Below, piece after piece: positions 1 through 7,973 of a stretch of 64,000 nt of DNA (within the stretch, counting starts at the first letter, position 1; the number at the start of each line of letters is the position of its first letter). The translations under genes and the position numbers were made by a program. The stretch is taken from assembly GCA_903895725.1 (NCBI GenBank), contig CAITUV010000005.1, forward strand, positions 1 to 64,000, in the 5' to 3' direction. The stretch comes from an uncultured Myxococcales bacterium. GTDB taxonomy: Bacteria; Myxococcota_A; UBA9042; CAIXZC01. The notes under the pieces are model-generated. The model did no database searches and had not been told where the DNA came from. It worked only from the letters and a program-made list of their open reading frames with translations.

Positions 1-188
1 GAGGGATGTTGCATCATCGTGGGAGTTGTGACGCTCCCGGCGTCATAAGTCGGGGGATGTTGCATCATCGTGGGAGTTGTGACGCTCCCGGCGTCATAAG
101 TCGGGGGATGTTGCATCATCGTGGGAGTTGTGACGCTCCCGGCGTCATAAGTCGGGGGATGTTGCATCATCGTGGGAGTTGTGACGCT
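1..188. repeat. 51-bp tandem repeat array, about 3.6 copies, cut by the window edge
   Basis: Near-identical units begin at 6, 57, 108 and 159, an exact 51-bp period. Each unit carries short inverted repeats: TGACGC-TCCCG-GCGTCA, GGGAG-N8-CTCCC and GATG-TTG-CATC. The unit length is divisible by three, so a reading frame stays open through the array, but this looks like a consequence of the period rather than a gene. The last unit breaks down at about 188, just upstream of the promoter of the next gene. One further partial copy lies at 35932-35992. There are no variable spacers, so it is not a CRISPR array. Confidence 0.95.
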
Positions 189-200
189 TCCGCTTTCCAG

Positions 201-228
201 TTGCCCCCTGTCTCGTCTGTGCTACAGT
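201..228 (+). promoter_or_regulatory. Putative sigma70-type promoter of the phosphatase-fold gene
   Basis: TTGCCC (201-206), a 16-bp spacer, then TACAGT (223-228), ending about 30 bp before the start at 260. It begins just after the 51-bp repeat array ends. Confidence 0.5.
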
Positions 229-259
229 CTGGGGCGCCCGTGGGGGGGCGGAGTTGAGG

Positions 260-2431
260 ATGGATGCTGAAGACAGACGAGACGGGGCCGGTCCGCATCC
301 TGCAGGGGCAGTGCCCGGCCTGGTCGCTCTATCGGCGGCCTCGGTGGCGGGGTGGGTGGTTGCTGCCCTGTCGGAGTGGCTTCTGTACGGTGGTCGAGGC
401 GGGCTCGAGGGGGCGCTGTCCGTAGTGGGGCTGACGCTGCCGTCTGTGCTGATCACGCTGATCCTGGGGCTTCCGGTGCTGGTGCTGTTGCGTCGCGTGG
501 CGCCCGGGCTGCAGGCGCGTGTGGAGTCCGGGAGCCGGATGGCGTACTGGAATCTCTTCCTGACGCTGTTCTTCCTGGCGTTCACTCCGTTTCCGGTATT
601 TCGGGTGCTGGTGAAGCTGAGCTCCACCATTTCGGATGAGGCGCTCCAGGTGATGTTCACGAGCGCTGCCTCGGTGCTTGGCGTCGGGGCTGCGCTGGCG
701 GCAGCGGTGACCGCCGGGCGCCTGACGGCTGCGCTGCTCGTCCGGCTGGGGCTCGACGAGATTCCCCCCGGGTTTGCCCTGTTCTGGGTCTTTGCGTTTC
801 CCGGGACGTGGCTGGTGGTGCCGTTTGCCGTGGTCGTGCGCGAGCCGGAGCTGCTCCACCCGGCGGCTCGGCTGCTGTTTCCACTGCTGGCCCTCCTGCT
901 TGTTCCCCTTCTGGCCATGGCTGCGCAGAAGCTCGGGAGCGTGGTCCGGCTCGTCGTCGCGACAGTGACCCTTCTGGCAACCGTTGCGCTTTTCTCCACG
1001 ACCCTCCTGGGGACGACGTATTCCTCCGCTGCCGTGACCGCCCCACCGTTCACGTCGTTGCTGTTCTCGAAGCTCAAGACGCTGGTCGATCTGGACGGGG
1101 ACGGCCAGACCTGGCTGTTCGACGGCGGGGATTGCGACGAGTCGGACGAGGCGGTCAACCGGATGGCCTCGGACCGACCCGGAAACGGCATTGACGAGGA
1201 TTGTGATGGGGAGGATGCGGAGAGCCGGGTCGGGCTCCAGCTCGGGGACCCGCGGCCGTTCTTCATGCCCGAGGCGCGCAAGCTCAACATCCTCGTCGTG
1301 CTGCTGGATGCAGTCCGCGCCGACCACGTCCACGCGTTTGGATACAAGCGGCCCACGACTCCCAACATCGACCGGCTGGCCGACGAGAGCCTCGTGTTCA
1401 CCCAGGCCGTCTCGCAGTACCCCTCCACCGGGATCTCCGTGCCGTCCATGCTGTCCGGGCGGTACCCCGAGTACATGGTGTGGGGCAAGCCGAAGCGGAA
1501 CAACCAGTACGTCCTTCTGTCGGAAAACGAGCTGATTACCGATGTGTTGAGCCGCAACGGGTACTCCACCCACGGACTCGTGGCAGCCTGGATTGATACC
1601 CACATTCTGGGCCTCAAGGATCATTTCGACCGGCAGGAGCCGCTCTATCCCCACAGCGAGTGGAAGAAGTGGGTGCGGGATTCCAGCCGCCTGGCCGCCA
1701 CCCGTGCCATCGAGTTCTTCGAGCACCGGCGGGCGGACCGGCCGTTCTTCCTGCTGCTGCACTTCGAGGAAGCGCATGAGCCTTACGTGACTCATGGTCC
1801 ACCTGGCAAGTCGTTCGGAAAGAAGGAAGTCGACCGGTACGATTCGGACATCTACTGGACCGATCTCTGGCTCGGGTTCGTGCTGGGCTACATGGAGATG
1901 AAAGGGCTGATGGACGACACCGTGATCGTCGTCCTGGCGGACCACGGGGAGGAGTTCGGGGACCACGGCAAGAAGTTCCACGGTCACCAGATCTACCAGG
2001 AAAGCATCCACGTGCCGCTGCTGGTCCGAATTCCCGGAATGGAGCCGGCCCGGATCGACCACCGGGTGGGGTTGCTGGACGTGTTCCCCACGATCCTCGA
2101 CATCACGGGGATCGAGCACGACCGAAGCCGGCTCCAGGGGGTAAGCCTCCTGAGAACGGCTGCGGGCGCGACCGAGGCTGCCCAGCGCCCGGTATTCTCG
2201 ATGCTGGCGGACCGCGAGAAGGAGCCTACGCAGCGGGCCAAAGTGCTGCTGCTCGGCAACTGGAAGCTCATCCGTGATCTGACTCGGAACCGGAATGAGC
2301 TGTACGATCTCGTCCTGGACCCGGAAGAGAAGTCGAACATGGCCGGTCACAAGCTCCCGATTCTCAGCGAGCTCCAGGCCCTCCTCAAGTCGTTCCTCGA
2401 TGCCAGTCATCCGTCGTGGCAGATGTACTGA
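260..2431 (+). CDS. Membrane-anchored sulfatase/phosphotransferase-fold enzyme with a MopE-type motif
   Basis: 723 aa. The ATG at 260 is preferred to the in-frame TTG at 254 because GGAG (249-252) is correctly spaced only for the ATG. About seven hydrophobic segments fill residues 15-270. A linker near residues 285-318 holds an acidic Asp/Gly/Cys motif including GNGIDEDCDG, as in MopE-type metal-binding motifs. The rest is an alkaline-phosphatase-superfamily domain: metal ligand D350 in LLDAVRADH, a nucleophile motif ending in SGRYP, and ADHGEEFGDHG (D561/H562). The nucleophile position is Thr390 (STGISVPS), where type I sulfatases have Cys. That favours a phosphoethanolamine- or phosphoglycerol-transferase-like or phosphatase chemistry acting in the periplasm. 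The fold is secure; the substrate is unknown. Confidence 0.85.
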   Translation: MDAEDRRDGAGPHPAGAVPGLVALSAASVAGWVVAALSEWLLYGGRGGLEGALSVVGLTLPSVLITLILGLPVLVLLRRVAPGLQARVESGSRMAYWNLFLTLFFLAFTPFPVFRVLVKLSSTISDEALQVMFTSAASVLGVGAALAAAVTAGRLTAALLVRLGLDEIPPGFALFWVFAFPGTWLVVPFAVVVREPELLHPAARLLFPLLALLLVPLLAMAAQKLGSVVRLVVATVTLLATVALFSTTLLGTTYSSAAVTAPPFTSLLFSKLKTLVDLDGDGQTWLFDGGDCDESDEAVNRMASDRPGNGIDEDCDGEDAESRVGLQLGDPRPFFMPEARKLNILVVLLDAVRADHVHAFGYKRPTTPNIDRLADESLVFTQAVSQYPSTGISVPSMLSGRYPEYMVWGKPKRNNQYVLLSENELITDVLSRNGYSTHGLVAAWIDTHILGLKDHFDRQEPLYPHSEWKKWVRDSSRLAATRAIEFFEHRRADRPFFLLLHFEEAHEPYVTHGPPGKSFGKKEVDRYDSDIYWTDLWLGFVLGYMEMKGLMDDTVIVVLADHGEEFGDHGKKFHGHQIYQESIHVPLLVRIPGMEPARIDHRVGLLDVFPTILDITGIEHDRSRLQGVSLLRTAAGATEAAQRPVFSMLADREKEPTQRAKVLLLGNWKLIRDLTRNRNELYDLVLDPEEKSNMAGHKLPILSELQALLKSFLDASHPSWQMY

Positions 2432-2506
2432 GAGGGCGGGTTTCGGGAGCTGGGGGCTCGGGGCTCGGGGGGAGAGGCTCCCGGTGCAGGAGGGGGGACG
2501 GGCGGG

Positions 2507-3151
2507 CTACTTGGACAGGGCGTAACCCAGGCTCAGGCCGACGTAGGGAAGGTTGACGGCACCGACGTCCAGTCCCACCCGCCAGTCGTCGAGGAAGCGC
2601 CAGCCGAGAGACCCGGCCACCAGCAGAAGCGGCATGACCCGGTAGGAGAAGTCGACGGGCTCGCGGGTGACCTTGTCCCAGTGCCCGCAGGCCGTGACCT
2701 TGCCGGTGCAGCCAGGGAGGACCTCGGTTGCGTAGACGTCGCCGAATACGCCGGAGAGGCCGATTCCGACGGAGGGGGAGATCTCGAGCCCCCATTTGAG
2801 GGGGAATTGCCAGGCGTATCCGACCCACGCACCGGCGAAGCCGACGGGGAATTCGGCGTAGACCGTGGTTTCTGGATCGGCCCCGGCCGCTCTCCAGTAG
2901 CCGGGGGGCGTCAGCATCGAGCCGCCCACGATTCCGAGGTTCCAGTGCGACCGGGCGGATCCCATGGAGTAGTGCATCAGGAGTCCGTGCGCCATCACCG
3001 GCTGGTGGTCGGCAAACGTCCCGGACAGGGTGAAATCGGGCAGGCCGGCCAGCACGTAGGTGCCGTTCAGCGCAGAGTAGTCCCCGGCCCGGGCCGGCTG
3101 GGTTGCGCCCAGCAGCAGGACGAGAATCGCGGCTCCGACGTGGCGGCTCAT
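2507..3151 (-). CDS. Exported barrel-like protein of unknown function
   Basis: 214 aa. The N-terminus is a clear signal peptide (basic start, VLLLGATQPARA, likely cleaved after ARA). The mature part alternates aromatic and small residues in short strands (for example YAWQFPLKWGLEISPS and VGIGLSGVFGD) and ends near LGYALSK, which fits a small outer-membrane beta-barrel. Two cysteines (PGC and TAC) could form one loop disulfide. I do not recognise a family. It is transcribed divergently from the lipoprotein at 3297, and both have good promoters in the 145-bp gap. Confidence 0.75.
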   Translation of the reverse strand: MSRHVGAAILVLLLGATQPARAGDYSALNGTYVLAGLPDFTLSGTFADHQPVMAHGLLMHYSMGSARSHWNLGIVGGSMLTPPGYWRAAGADPETTVYAEFPVGFAGAWVGYAWQFPLKWGLEISPSVGIGLSGVFGDVYATEVLPGCTGKVTACGHWDKVTREPVDFSYRVMPLLLVAGSLGWRFLDDWRVGLDVGAVNLPYVGLSLGYALSK

Positions 3152-3174
3152 GTCGCTCCCCGTTACCTTGTGGC

Positions 3175-3203
3175 AGTCTAGTGGATTCGGCCCACCGATT
3201 CAA
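3175..3203 (-). promoter_or_regulatory. Putative promoter of the barrel-like gene
   Basis: Read on the minus strand: TTGAAT (3203-3198), 17-bp spacer, TAGACT (3180-3175), about 24 bp before the ATG at 3151. Confidence 0.55.
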
Positions 3204-3240
3204 GAGACCATGCAAGCTTCGCCCGTGCGCGGGATTATTA

Positions 3241-3270
3241 TTGAACGCGAGCGGTCCCTTCCGCTATAAT
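3241..3270 (+). promoter_or_regulatory. Strong putative promoter of the Cys-rich lipoprotein
   Basis: TTGAAC (3241-3246), 18-bp spacer and a perfect TATAAT (3265-3270), 26 bp before the ATG at 3297. It is the best consensus match in the window. Confidence 0.7.
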
Positions 3271-3296
3271 CCTCGCCGTTGCTGAGAGGTGGTGCG

Positions 3297-4367
3297 ATGA
3301 AGCGACTGTTGCCCCTGATGCTCCTGTTGGCGCTGGCCGTCCTTGCGTGTCCGGCGTGCAAGAACAAGAGCAGGACCATCGAGAAGGACGTGCCGGTTGG
3401 AGACCAGGGAGCCCCGCCCGGAGATGTACGGGCGGACGGGAAGGGAGATGTGGTCGTGTTGCCCGATGCCGGGCCGGACGAGGGGACGCCGGACGCAGTG
3501 TTCCCGGACAAGTTCGAGCCGGACGGGGTGCACCCGGACATCGTTCAGCCGGACGCCGGGCCGTTTATCCCGCAGGAGTGCACGTCGCATGCCGATTGCG
3601 GGGAAGAGGGGCTGTGCATCGAAGTGGCCCCGGGCTCGGGCAAGCAGGTCTGTGCCCCCTTCTGCATGGACGAGTGCCCCGGGGACTGGCAGTGCAGATC
3701 GATCTACGTCGACGGTCCCGATCCGGTATCGCTGTGTGTGCCGCCGACCCAGACGATCTGCATGGTGTGCACGACGGACAAGGAGTGCCTGTTTGCCGGT
3801 GCGCTCTGCATCAAGGGGAGCGGGGCAACGGGCTTCTGCGGCCGCTACTGTCACCCTCAGGATGCTCCGGAGTGCCCGGAGGGGTTCGAGTGCGCCATGG
3901 CCAAGGGGAAGGACGGCGCCGAGCTTGGGTTCCAGTGTCTGCCTCCGGCGGGCCAGTGCTGTGTGGCGGGCAAGCTGAAGAGCTGCGACGACTCGAATCC
4001 GTGCACTTCGGACTACTGTGACGGCACGCTCGGGTGCAAGCACAAGAACATCGATGGTCCGTGCGAAGGGCCGGACAAGTGCACGGCGTACAAGTGCGTC
4101 AACGGAGCCTGCATCGGGTTTGCCGTGACCGAGGACAACACCCTCAACGGCATCGATGACGACTGCGACGGCAAGACGGACGAGGATTGGGTCACGGGGA
4201 TCAAGGTGCCGGTCAGCGCATTCTCGAGCACGGTCCACAAGATGAGTGGGGGCGGCATCACCGTCCAGGGTGCGCTGTCCACGCCGCCGGCTGCCGGGAC
4301 TTCGTCAGGAGGAGATTTCCAGGTGACGCCGGGGATGGTGAAGGTGGGAGAGGATGGGGAGCCGTAG
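3297..4367 (+). CDS. Cys-rich lipoprotein with a MopE-type motif
   Basis: 356 aa. The ATG at 3297 follows a GAGAGGTGG ribosome site. The first 20 residues form a lipoprotein signal ending in LAVLAC, so a lipidated Cys is likely. A Pro/Asp/Gly-rich linker (about residues 30-95) leads to a domain with over 25 cysteines in patterns such as CTSHADCGEEGLC and CMVCTTDKECLF. Near the end NGIDDDCDG matches the MopE-type metal-binding motif. The C-terminal 10 residues and stop codon are coded by the first half of a roughly 78-bp direct duplication (4338-4471), so the original C-terminus may have been longer. Function unknown; probably an outer-membrane-attached surface protein. Confidence 0.8.
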   Translation: MKRLLPLMLLLALAVLACPACKNKSRTIEKDVPVGDQGAPPGDVRADGKGDVVVLPDAGPDEGTPDAVFPDKFEPDGVHPDIVQPDAGPFIPQECTSHADCGEEGLCIEVAPGSGKQVCAPFCMDECPGDWQCRSIYVDGPDPVSLCVPPTQTICMVCTTDKECLFAGALCIKGSGATGFCGRYCHPQDAPECPEGFECAMAKGKDGAELGFQCLPPAGQCCVAGKLKSCDDSNPCTSDYCDGTLGCKHKNIDGPCEGPDKCTAYKCVNGACIGFAVTEDNTLNGIDDDCDGKTDEDWVTGIKVPVSAFSSTVHKMSGGGITVQGALSTPPAAGTSSGGDFQVTPGMVKVGEDGEP

Positions 4368-4471
4368 CACCAGTCGAGCATCCAAGAGCTGCCAATGTCC
4401 ATAGTGCGGGGACACGTGAAGTGGGAGAGGATGGAAAGCCGTCCTGCGAATCGAGCATCCATGAGATGCCA
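4338..4471 (+). repeat. Imperfect direct duplication, about 56 bp twice at a 78-bp offset
   Basis: Copies lie at 4338-4394 and 4416-4471 and match at about 46 of 56 positions, with identical cores TGGGAGAGGATGG and TCGAGCATCCA. Copy 1 contains the stop codon of the upstream lipoprotein. Copy 2 ends 25 bp before the start of the next gene. The sequence between the copies (4395-4415) is only loosely echoed after copy 2. Confidence 0.75.
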
Positions 4472-4496
4472 CCATTCGGAGCACCGGGGAGCGGGG

Positions 4497-6224
4497 ATGG
4501 CTCGGCTCAGCGCACTTGGTGTGCTGGTCGCCGCCGCCATGCTCCTTGCCGGACCCGTTTCGACAACGAGCTACGCATCTGAAACGGACCCCGACGTCGC
4601 GGCCTGCATTCCCGACTGTGCGGGCAAGGAGTGCGGCGATGACGGGTGCGGCGGCTCGTGCGGAAGCTGTGCGGCGTACCATGCGTGCAAGGGGGGGGCC
4701 TGCTGGTTCGACGGAGGCTGCCAGCCAGGCGCTCTGCCCGGATGCGGGGACTGCACCTGCCAGACTTGCACCTGTGCGGCCGACCCGTACTGCTGCACGG
4801 CCCACTGGGACTGGCTGTGCGTGAACCGCTGCAACACCCAGTGCGGCGGGTGCGGGCAGATCGTGACGTGTGGCGATGGTACCTGCCACCCGGGCGAGAC
4901 CTGCAAGACGTGCCCGTACGACTGCGGGAGCTGCCCGCTCCCCTGTGGCAACGTTACGGCCGTCGGATGCTGCGCACAGACCACGCTGTTCTCCTGCCAG
5001 GTCGGCAAGCTCGTCATCGAGGACTGTGTGGCCCTCGGGTCCTCCACCTGTGGCTGGGACGAGGCAACCGGACGGTATGGCTGCGGGTTTGACGGGGCGG
5101 ACCCGGCCGGCGTGTGGCCTCTGGCCTGCGACCTGACTCCGCCCGAGGACGTCGTGGCCGACGTGCCGCTGCCGGAGTCGTGCCAGGGGATCGAGTTTGC
5201 AGGCTGCTGCGATGGACAGACGGTCCGCTGGTGCGATGGGACTGGGCTCCATGCCATGGACTGCACGGGCAACCCGCCGCCGCTCGACCAGTGCGGATGG
5301 AACGGCAGCAAGGGGTACTACGACTGCGGAGGAAACGGCGGCGACCCGACCGGGCTCTTGCCGCTGTACTGTCCTGCCGTCGAGACGGACGTGGTGAGCG
5401 ACACGGGTGCCGGGCCGCAGTGCAAGCTCGGGACCCTGGTGGCGGTTGGTTGCGGGGACGTGACCTGGGAAGGGTGCTGCGGTGATGGGGCCTCCCTCTA
5501 CTTCTGCGAAGGGGGCAAGTACCTCTGCTCGCTGGAATGCGGCAAGCTCCAGCCGCCCAATAACGTCTGCGGCTGGCTGGCGGCCGGCGGCTACTACGAT
5601 TGCGGAGGGGAGGGTGCGGACCCGGGAAACGAGCATCCTCTGGCCTGTTCGGGGCTCCCGCTGCCGCAGGATGTCGCTCAACAGGACGAGGGGGCACCGC
5701 CTTCGACCTGCCCCGACCTGCCGGAAGGCGGTTGCTGTGAAGGCCCCGTGCTCACCTGGTGCGAGAACGGCATCGTGCGCACCTTCGACTGCCTGACGCT
5801 GTCGTCGGACCCGGTGTTCGGCGCCTACATCCACTGCGGGACCAACCCGGTGACCAAGAAGGTCGACTGCATCAAGAAGCCGGACCCGGCGGCCCCCGTG
5901 TGCGGTGCCCCGGTCCTCCCGGAGCCTGTCCCGGAGGTTCTCCCCGACATCCCCGCGGAGGCAGTACCGGAACCCCTGGACCTCCCCCTCTTGGAGAAGG
6001 TCGAGCCCGTGGACGATTCCGGGGCGGGCGGTGAGTCCACCGGACTCGTCATTCCCGCCGAGAATGCGCCGGAACAAGAGATCAAAAAGAAGTCGGGTGG
6101 GTGCGGAGTCGGCGATACCGGCACGGCCTGGTGGCCACTGCTGGCCTTGCTCCCCCTGCTGTTGCGACGCCGGAGGGCGGCCTGCTGCCCCGGTAGCCCG
6201 GAGCGGCCCGCTTCGCTCCCCTAG
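4497..6224 (+). CDS. Cys-rich secreted protein with internal repeats and a MYXO-CTERM-like tail
   Basis: 575 aa. The ATG at 4497 gives a normal signal peptide (ALGVLVAAAMLLAG); an upstream in-frame ATG at 4395 lies inside the repeat and would bury it. After a Cys-dense region (residues 30-150, for example CGDDGCGGSCGSC) come four repeats of about 70-80 residues built as 'GCC/GCG ... C ... CGW ... YDCGG.G.DP ... PL.C'. An acidic Pro-rich stalk follows, then GGCGVGDTG, a hydrophobic run (WWPLLALLPLLL) and RRRR. That tripartite tail resembles MYXO-CTERM sorting signals, except that about 15 residues follow the arginines. Likely a cell-surface protein; binding partner unknown. Confidence 0.8.
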   Translation: MARLSALGVLVAAAMLLAGPVSTTSYASETDPDVAACIPDCAGKECGDDGCGGSCGSCAAYHACKGGACWFDGGCQPGALPGCGDCTCQTCTCAADPYCCTAHWDWLCVNRCNTQCGGCGQIVTCGDGTCHPGETCKTCPYDCGSCPLPCGNVTAVGCCAQTTLFSCQVGKLVIEDCVALGSSTCGWDEATGRYGCGFDGADPAGVWPLACDLTPPEDVVADVPLPESCQGIEFAGCCDGQTVRWCDGTGLHAMDCTGNPPPLDQCGWNGSKGYYDCGGNGGDPTGLLPLYCPAVETDVVSDTGAGPQCKLGTLVAVGCGDVTWEGCCGDGASLYFCEGGKYLCSLECGKLQPPNNVCGWLAAGGYYDCGGEGADPGNEHPLACSGLPLPQDVAQQDEGAPPSTCPDLPEGGCCEGPVLTWCENGIVRTFDCLTLSSDPVFGAYIHCGTNPVTKKVDCIKKPDPAAPVCGAPVLPEPVPEVLPDIPAEAVPEPLDLPLLEKVEPVDDSGAGGESTGLVIPAENAPEQEIKKKSGGCGVGDTGTAWWPLLALLPLLLRRRRAACCPGSPERPASLP

Positions 6225-6233
6225 GAGATCATC

Positions 6234-7970
6234 GTGAACGACGAGAAATCGAACATGACCCCTTCCGGACCTCCCACGGACGACACGTCGAGGCCCTTGA
6301 ACGGCTACATCGAAGTCTTGTTCGGCCCCCTGGCGGGAAAGCAGTTCAACCTGGCCAAGGACACGGTGGTGATCGGTCGAGGCGACGACGCCGACATCGT
6401 GCTGGACGATCCCACCATGTCGAGGCGGCACGCAGCAATCCGGCGGCTGCCCGACGGCTTCCACCTGACCGATCTCGGGGGAAGCAACGGAACGCTGGCC
6501 AACGGTAAGGTCGTGACCGAGATCGTCCTCGAGGACGGAATGACCGTGGAAACGGGCACCACGGTGCTGGCGTTCCGGAGCGGCGTGGCCCAGAAGGCGG
6601 CAAAGACCGACGACACGCTCCGTCTGCGCACTACGCAGAAGCTCCCTGCGCTGGGCACGGCAGCCGAGTCATCCACGCCAGGGCGCACCGCGACTCAGCC
6701 CGGGATGAAGGTCCAATCCCGGCGCGGAGTGCCGCCGGCATCCCTGGCGCAGCTCGTTTCGTGGGTCGTAATCCTGGCGCTCGTGGCCGGCGGGATTCTG
6801 CTGGGGCTGGCGCTGCTGGACTACTCGTCGCCGCCCCAGGTGGAATCCAAGGATCTGGCCGAGGCCACCGCCCGGCAGGCCAGGGCCACCCGCCAGCGCC
6901 TTCCGTCGACCGAGGAAGGGGGCCTCTCCGTGGCTGCCGCCCCCGACGTCGCCCAGGAGCGGCTGCGGGTGGCCGTCGAGCTTGAAACCACCGGAGATCT
7001 CGCCGGTGCTCTCAAGGTTTACGAAGAGATCAACACCCGCTACCCGGAGTTCCTCCCGCCGGCCGGCCAGACGGTTCCCGAGCGTGTCGATTCGCTCAAG
7101 AAGAAGATCCAGTTCGGAGAGCTCGTCACCCGGGCCCAGGCGGTGCTCGACGATCCGCAGGCGACCCCCAAGGCCTTGCAGGAAACCGGGGATGAGCTGG
7201 GCCTGATTCCCACCTCCGACAAGGAGTTCGGCGAGAAGGCACACCAGCTCACGGAGTCCCTGCGGCTGCGGCTCAAGGAGCTGGAGGCCCAGGAAGCACA
7301 GGACCGACTTCGCAAGGTCGAGGGGGAGGCGGTCGGCCCCGGTACCGAGGCCCCTCCGGTGCCCCCGGCATCCACCCCGGCACCGTCCGGCGAAACGCCG
7401 ACCTCCGCTGCGGAACAGGCCCGCAGCAAGGCCAAGTCGCTCTACAAGAATGGGGAGTTCGACGAGGCTGTCGCCGTCCTGCGCGCAGCGGCCACCGGCT
7501 CGGAAGGTGAATCCCTCGGGCGCCTGGCCGGGCGCATCGAGGCCTTTGGAAAGACCTACCGGGAAGCCGTTTCCACGGCCCGCGCCGGTGGGCTGGAAGA
7601 AGATGCCCTGGATCTCATCGAGAAGGCCCGCGCCCTGGATGGAGATCTGTACGGGAGCTACCGGAGTGAGCTCGATGACCTGGTCGCCACTACGTCGGTT
7701 GCCCAGGCTCAGAGGCGACTCACGGACGGCGACTTTGCCGCGGCCCGACGGATGCTCGACACGGCCCGCAAGTACCGCAGCGCCAACAAGGAAGTGAGCA
7801 AGCTCGAGAGTCTGTTCGCGTTCAAGGCAGCCCAGCTCGTCAAGCAGGCCAGGGAGGCGTCCGATCCGGCTGCTGCCATCGAGCTCGCGGACCAGGCCAT
7901 CCTCCTGGCAGGACCGGACTCCAGTGCCGGCGGTGAGGCCGCTCAGCTCAAGAAGAAGCTGACGGAGTGA
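6234..7970 (+). CDS. FHA-domain protein with one TM segment and a helical repeat region
   Basis: 578 aa, GTG start at 6234 with AGGAG six bases upstream (6223-6227). Residues about 25-115 form a forkhead-associated domain: VVIGRGDDADIVLDD, then MSRRHA and the GGSNGTLANG turn, the residues that bind phosphothreonine. A single membrane helix (VSWVVILALVAGGILLGLAL) near residues 178-200 places FHA in the cytoplasm and the rest outside. The C-terminal 350 residues are Ala/Glu-rich helices with TPR-like spacing, for example SLYKNGEFDEAVAVLR. It may couple a phospho-signal to an envelope complex. No kinase gene is adjacent. It starts 9 bp after the MYXO-CTERM-type gene and is probably co-transcribed with it. 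Confidence 0.85.
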   Translation: MNDEKSNMTPSGPPTDDTSRPLNGYIEVLFGPLAGKQFNLAKDTVVIGRGDDADIVLDDPTMSRRHAAIRRLPDGFHLTDLGGSNGTLANGKVVTEIVLEDGMTVETGTTVLAFRSGVAQKAAKTDDTLRLRTTQKLPALGTAAESSTPGRTATQPGMKVQSRRGVPPASLAQLVSWVVILALVAGGILLGLALLDYSSPPQVESKDLAEATARQARATRQRLPSTEEGGLSVAAAPDVAQERLRVAVELETTGDLAGALKVYEEINTRYPEFLPPAGQTVPERVDSLKKKIQFGELVTRAQAVLDDPQATPKALQETGDELGLIPTSDKEFGEKAHQLTESLRLRLKELEAQEAQDRLRKVEGEAVGPGTEAPPVPPASTPAPSGETPTSAAEQARSKAKSLYKNGEFDEAVAVLRAAATGSEGESLGRLAGRIEAFGKTYREAVSTARAGGLEEDALDLIEKARALDGDLYGSYRSELDDLVATTSVAQAQRRLTDGDFAAARRMLDTARKYRSANKEVSKLESLFAFKAAQLVKQAREASDPAAAIELADQAILLAGPDSSAGGEAAQLKKKLTE

Positions 7971-7973
7971 TCC

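Noticed and set aside
1..188. CRISPR array
   Set aside because: Units are contiguous and identical, without variable spacers, and no cas gene is present.
6..257. 83-aa frame through the 51-bp array
   Set aside because: It exists only because 51 is divisible by three; it lacks a ribosome site and overlaps the next promoter.
329..2410. 693-aa antisense reading frame
   Set aside because: It lies opposite a convincing membrane-enzyme gene. High GC keeps antisense frames open; the translation has no family features or ribosome site.
4305..6464. 719-aa antisense frame over the Cys-rich gene
   Set aside because: Opposite a gene with signal peptide, regular Cys repeats and sorting tail; no independent support.
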